A stretch of 17,248 nt of DNA from positions 1-17,248 of the forward strand of contig JBDSTZ010000578.1 of assembly GCA_039927975.1 (NCBI GenBank), given 5' to 3'. This stretch comes from JBDSTZ01 sp039927975. GTDB taxonomy: Bacteria; Pseudomonadota; Gammaproteobacteria; Burkholderiales; Burkholderiaceae_D. The notes below the pieces were generated by a model. The model worked only from the letters and a program-made list of their open reading frames with translations. It had not been told where the DNA came from and made no database searches. This document shows, piece by piece, positions 14,191 to 17,248 of the stretch. A program made the translations under genes and the position numbers. The first letter of the stretch is position 1, and each line of letters begins with the position of its first letter.

Positions 14191-14226
14191 ATGACTTCAC
14201 CCGCGCGACGCAATGTGATCTAGGCC
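14191..14226 (+). other. probable original 5' end of GH43 gene, cut by amber codon
   Basis: ATG at 14191 is in frame with the GH43 gene and reads MTSPARRNVI, then TAG at 14221-14223, then continues AMLGTAALPATHAVAA without interruption. Together the two parts make a normal export signal with a twin-arginine-like RR; a glutamine codon (CAG) at the TAG would restore it. Either a recent nonsense mutation or a base-calling error is likely. Confidence 0.55.
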
Positions 14227-15798
14227 ATGCTGGGCACCGCTGCCCTCCCCGCAACCCACGCTGTCGCTGCGGTAAAGACGACGGTGCCGGCCGCACCGGC
14301 GAATTGGGGCAACAGTCTCGAAGGCCAGCGCAAGGCCGACCTGGGCAATGGCACCTACCGCAATCCGATTATCAGCGGCGACCACCCGGATCCGACGATT
14401 CTCAAGGATGGCGATGATTACTACATGACCTTCTCGTCATTCTTTGCCTATCCCGGCATTGTGATCTGGCATTCGACCGACCTGATTAACTGGGCGCCGA
14501 TCGGACCGGCGTTGTTCAAGCCGCTCGGCACCATCTGGGCGCTTGACCTGTGCAAGCACAACAACCGCTATTACATTTATATTCCGGCCAATCCTGAAGA
14601 TCGCGGATGGTCGATCTTTGTCATCTGGGCCGACAATATCGCCGGTCCCTGGAGCGAGCCGATCGACCTGCGCATTTCAGGCGCGATCGATCCCGGCCAT
14701 ATCGTCGGCGAAGACGGCCGCCGCTATCTGTTCGTCAACGGCATTCGCAAGATCCGCCTTACCGACAACGGCCTGGCCACCGATGGCAAGCTCGAACCGG
14801 CCTACGCGCCGTGGCAATATCCGGCCGACTGGGTGGTGGAAAACTTTGCCCCCGAAGGCCCCAAACTGCTGCGGCGCGGCGACTGGTTCTACCTGATCAC
14901 GGCGGTCGGCGGCACCGCCGGTCCTGTCACCGGTCACATGGTCATCGCGGCGCGTTCGCGTTCCATCCACGGTCCGTGGGAACACTGCCCGCGCAATCCG
15001 CTGGTGCGCACCCAGAGCGTGGCCGAACCGTGGTGGTCGCGCGGCCACGCAACCCTCGTCGAGGGACCCGGCGGCGCTTGGTGGATGGTGTATCACGCCT
15101 ATGAAAACGGTTATCGCACGCTGGGTCGCCAAGTGCTGCTCGAACCGATCCAATGGACTGCCGATGGCTGGTTCCGCGCGCTGGGCGGGGATTTGTCGAA
15201 ACCCTTACCGGCGCCGCTGGCCAAGCACCACAGCCCATCGGGCCGCCCGCTGTCGGACGACTTCAGTAAGAACCGCCTGGGCGTCCAATGGGCGTTTCAT
15301 GATCCCAGGCCGAACGACCTGGCACGCCTGAGCTACGGCACGAAGGCCATGACGCTGGCCGGCGCCGGCACCTCCCCTGCCGACAGCTCGCCGCTGATGT
15401 GCATCGTCGGCGACCGCTCCTACGAGGCGGAGGCGACAATCGAGCTGATTGGCGCGGCCGAGGGGGGCTTCATTCTCTTCTATAACCACAAGGCTTTCGT
15501 CGGCCTCGGATTCACACCCGAGCACCTTAAAGTCTTCCAGTCGGCCGAGGAACATTCGTGGGCGCGCCAGGCAAATACCTCGCGCAAGCTACGGCTGAAG
15601 ATCAGCAACAACGACCACGTCATCACCTACCACTATTCGGATGACGAGGGGCGCACCTGGAAACTGCATGGCATGCGGATGGAAGTGTCGGGCATTCACC
15701 ATAACGTCTTCGGCGGCTTCTTGAGTCTGCGGATCGGCTTCTACAGCGCCGGCGCCGGCAGTATCAAGATCACCAATTTCGCCTACCGCGCCGCGTAG
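14227..15798 (+). CDS. glycoside hydrolase family 43 with C-terminal lectin-like region
   Basis: 523 residues from ATG 14227, which has no ribosome binding site; the natural start is probably 14191, but an in-frame TAG lies at 14221. The GH43 propeller spans about 40-330, with general base Asp55 in SGDHPDPTIL, Asp155 in GAIDPGHIVGEDG and acid Glu210 in NFAPEGPKLL. After a linker, about 340-520 (SDDFSKNRLGVQWAFHDP, later YEAEATIELIGAAEGGFILFYN, ending SIKITNFAYRAA) forms the beta-sandwich common at the C-terminus of GH43 xylosidases. Without the first ten residues the export signal lacks its basic start, so if the TAG is real, secretion or expression should suffer. Probable action is on xylo- or arabino-oligosaccharides. 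It follows the AraC-type regulator on the same strand. Confidence 0.87.
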   Translation: MLGTAALPATHAVAAVKTTVPAAPANWGNSLEGQRKADLGNGTYRNPIISGDHPDPTILKDGDDYYMTFSSFFAYPGIVIWHSTDLINWAPIGPALFKPLGTIWALDLCKHNNRYYIYIPANPEDRGWSIFVIWADNIAGPWSEPIDLRISGAIDPGHIVGEDGRRYLFVNGIRKIRLTDNGLATDGKLEPAYAPWQYPADWVVENFAPEGPKLLRRGDWFYLITAVGGTAGPVTGHMVIAARSRSIHGPWEHCPRNPLVRTQSVAEPWWSRGHATLVEGPGGAWWMVYHAYENGYRTLGRQVLLEPIQWTADGWFRALGGDLSKPLPAPLAKHHSPSGRPLSDDFSKNRLGVQWAFHDPRPNDLARLSYGTKAMTLAGAGTSPADSSPLMCIVGDRSYEAEATIELIGAAEGGFILFYNHKAFVGLGFTPEHLKVFQSAEEHSWARQANTSRKLRLKISNNDHVITYHYSDDEGRTWKLHGMRMEVSGIHHNVFGGFLSLRIGFYSAGAGSIKITNFAYRAA

Positions 15799-15802
15799 AG
15801 TA

Positions 15803-15820
15803 CGGCGGCGCCACCCGCCG
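15803..15820. terminator. hairpin between convergent GH43 and hydrolase genes
   Basis: CGGCGG (15803-15808) pairs exactly with CCGCCG (15815-15820) around loop CGCCAC. It starts five bases after the GH43 stop, and GTTT follows on the plus strand. It is well placed as a shared terminator for two converging genes, though the U-run is short. Confidence 0.45.
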
Positions 15821-15835
15821 CGTTTGGTCTGGCGC

Positions 15836-16597
15836 CTAAGTCATCAGGTGCCGGCCAAAGAATGCGCTCCATCCCGCACGTTCATGCGGCGGCAAGGTGG
15901 CGTGTCCGCCCGGATTGGCGTGCAAGGTTTTTTCGGTCGATGCAAACGCGTCGAACAAGGAAAGGCCATCTTCCCTGCGCACCCACTCGTCGTCCCACTG
16001 CAGGACGAACTGCAGCGGAATCCGGATCTCACGGGCGGCCACCTCAAGCCGCCGCGCCGGATCGCGCGCGCCGGCCAGTCCGAAAATCGCTGCGGACACC
16101 CTCGGTTCGCGCGCCGCCAGCAGAATGCCCGTCATCGCCCCCATCGACATGCCGATGAAGCCGACCGCGCCATGCTCGTCGACATCGTCGCGCGCGTGAA
16201 GGTGGTCGAGCACCAGCCGCCATTCATCGGCCGCCTGCGCCGCGTTCTGCAACATGTGATCGAGCACCGCTTCACTCGGCCCGTCGCCAGCGCGCACCTG
16301 CCGCTGCAGGATCTCGGTGAGTTCGCGCATGTCGGCGGACTGGCTGCGCCCGCCGTGCCCGGGCGCGTCGATGGCCACGACAGCGCACTGCAGTTGGCGC
16401 GCCAGTAAACTGGCATGGCCCGCAAGCGGCGCAAACAATTTGTGCTGCCCGCCGCCGTGGGCGACCAGCAAGAGCGGCAATGGCCGGTGGATCTGTTTGG
16501 GCATCCAGATGGCCGCGCCGACGGATTCATCGGCGATCGTTAATTCAAAGGATGCCTGGCGGACGCCGTCGGCGACCGAGTTGTTGTGTGTGTTCAT
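15836..16597 (-). CDS. alpha/beta hydrolase (serine esterase family)
   Basis: 253 residues, no signal peptide, so probably cytoplasmic. Core features are PLPLLLVAHGGGQHK (HGG oxyanion region, about 39-53), AIDAPGHGGR, the nucleophile elbow FIGMSMGAMTG (Ser151), an acidic residue in VLQWDDEWV (about 202/203) and the catalytic His in NPGGHATLP (His232). The triad looks complete. Relatives include dienelactone-hydrolase-like and short-chain esterases; I cannot assign a substrate. The start ATG 16597 has GGAG five bases upstream. Its position between carbohydrate-active genes suggests intracellular de-esterification of imported oligosaccharides, which is inference only. Confidence 0.82.
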   Translation of the reverse strand: MNTHNNSVADGVRQASFELTIADESVGAAIWMPKQIHRPLPLLLVAHGGGQHKLFAPLAGHASLLARQLQCAVVAIDAPGHGGRSQSADMRELTEILQRQVRAGDGPSEAVLDHMLQNAAQAADEWRLVLDHLHARDDVDEHGAVGFIGMSMGAMTGILLAAREPRVSAAIFGLAGARDPARRLEVAAREIRIPLQFVLQWDDEWVRREDGLSLFDAFASTEKTLHANPGGHATLPPHERAGWSAFFGRHLMT

Positions 16598-16855
16598 TCA
16601 ATCTCCAGCACTGCATAAGGTGGATAGTCATTTGCCGCCTCACGGAATCGTGCGACCCGCGTGGGCATGGGTGTACTGCTTGCATGGGTCCTCCTCATGG
16701 TGTCTGGTTGATTGATTCGTTCCGCCGACATGGCGCGCAGCGGCGCTGCGCCACGCGGTCCTCGCGGACATCGACGGCGCCTGGCGCTATTCTAATATGC
16801 TTGTGCTCAAGATCCGCACTAGCTAGGGATCGACCAGCGCCCCCCCGAGAACCGG
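16598..16855. other. intergenic region upstream of hydrolase
   Basis: 258 bases between the hydrolase start and the stop of the next minus-strand gene. It contains an AT-rich patch (about 16788-16800, TATTAGAAT on the minus strand) that could be a -10 region for the hydrolase, but I find no paired -35. No gene or RNA recognised. Confidence 0.3.
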
Positions 16856-17248
16856 CTAGCGCAGCTCGAAGCGAAGCGCCGTCTCAGTCAGCTTACCGGA
16901 CGTCGCAGAGAGCGTCGCCGCGCCGGGCTGACCGGTCGATTGCACGATCACCTGGGCCCAGCCGTTAAAGACGCTGCGCTGCCACGGCGCCGCGGGCGCG
17001 GTCGTGCGCAGCACGCCCCATTTGCTGGTGCCGGCCGAGGCATCGACCATGGCCTGCACACCCCCCTTCGGGGTGCTGATCACGTAGGCCAGGCTGTTCG
17101 AGTCCTTCAGGCTGGCCGCCTCGACCTCCACCACGAGCGCGCCGTCGACCTCTTTCGGCTGCACCTGCCGGCCGTTCAGATACACCTTCTGGTCGCCGCC
17201 CAGGCGGTCGATGAACAGTGCCAGCCGGGTGTCGCCCTGCATGGCCGG
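16856..17248 (-). CDS. C-terminal part of a large glycosidase, GH2-like (partial)
   Basis: The minus-strand frame enters from the right window edge and stops with TAG at 16858-16856. About 130 residues are seen. YLNGRQVQPKEVDGALVVEV and LAYVISTPKGGVQAMVDASA suggest a beta-sandwich. The end PWQRSVFNGWAQVIVQSTGQ, followed by ATLSATSG, strongly resembles the closing domain of GH2 beta-galactosidase-type enzymes, where a W/F-NG-xAQV-IVQS motif is common. The Met at 17242 is probably internal, because the frame is open to the edge. Catalytic residues are outside the window, so family and activity are tentative. Confidence 0.6.
   Translation of the reverse strand, partial: PAMQGDTRLALFIDRLGGDQKVYLNGRQVQPKEVDGALVVEVEAASLKDSNSLAYVISTPKGGVQAMVDASAGTSKWGVLRTTAPAAPWQRSVFNGWAQVIVQSTGQPGAATLSATSGKLTETALRFELR

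Noticed and set aside
1..17248. CRISPR array, tRNA or rRNA genes
   Set aside because: No regularly spaced identical repeats, no tRNA-like cloverleaf with a T-loop GGTTCGAATCC-type block, and no rRNA stretches were recognised on reading.

Overview
The window is high-GC DNA that looks like a beta-proteobacterial chromosome. The gene families and gene style suggest Burkholderiales, probably an Oxalobacteraceae member such as Massilia or Duganella; this is an inference from memory of families, not a database result. It combines a plant-polysaccharide (hemicellulose/arabinoxylan) degradation locus with a sigma-54-controlled ABC importer module. At the left edge it carries the end of an insertion sequence.

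Layout. (1) 1-126: end of a probable IS256-family element, with the transposase start reading leftward off the window. (2) 70-1242: a soluble histidine kinase whose native 5' end seems replaced by the IS end. (3) 1381-2532: a promoter with an overlapping perfect palindrome, then a RibD-C/DHFR-like reductase and a TetR regulator that overlap by ATGA. (4) 2626-4778, minus strand: a GH43 lipoprotein and a CE1-type secreted esterase. (5) 4936-10837, plus strand: two tandem 19-bp repeats and a -24/-12 promoter, then five close-packed genes: NitT/TauT-type binding protein, permease, ATPase, a DctB-like membrane histidine kinase and a DctD/NtrC-like sigma-54 activator. (6) 10853-12421, minus: a GH39 glycosidase. 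(7) 12774-13949, plus: a membrane-anchored AraC-type regulator, divergent from GH39. (8) 14227-15798, plus: a second GH43 with a C-terminal lectin-like region; its probable signal peptide is interrupted by an in-frame amber codon. (9) 15836-16597, minus: an alpha/beta hydrolase. (10) 16856-17248, minus: the C-terminus of what looks like a GH2-type glycosidase, running off the right edge.

How it may work. The secreted or lipid-anchored GH43, GH39, esterase, second GH43 and GH2-like enzymes fit side-chain and backbone removal from arabinoxylan-type polymers. The AraC protein has two membrane segments flanking a possible carbohydrate-binding ectodomain, and could report extracellular sugars to neighbouring promoters. 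LacI-type 'xyl-box'-like sequences before three of the glycosidase genes suggest a second layer of control from outside the window. The ABC-plus-two-component module appears self-contained: kinase and activator are encoded next to the importer, and the importer has a textbook sigma-54 promoter with two upstream activator sites spaced 32 bp apart. Its substrate cannot be read from sequence. The pairing is unusual, because DctB/DctD-type systems normally control C4-dicarboxylate carriers.
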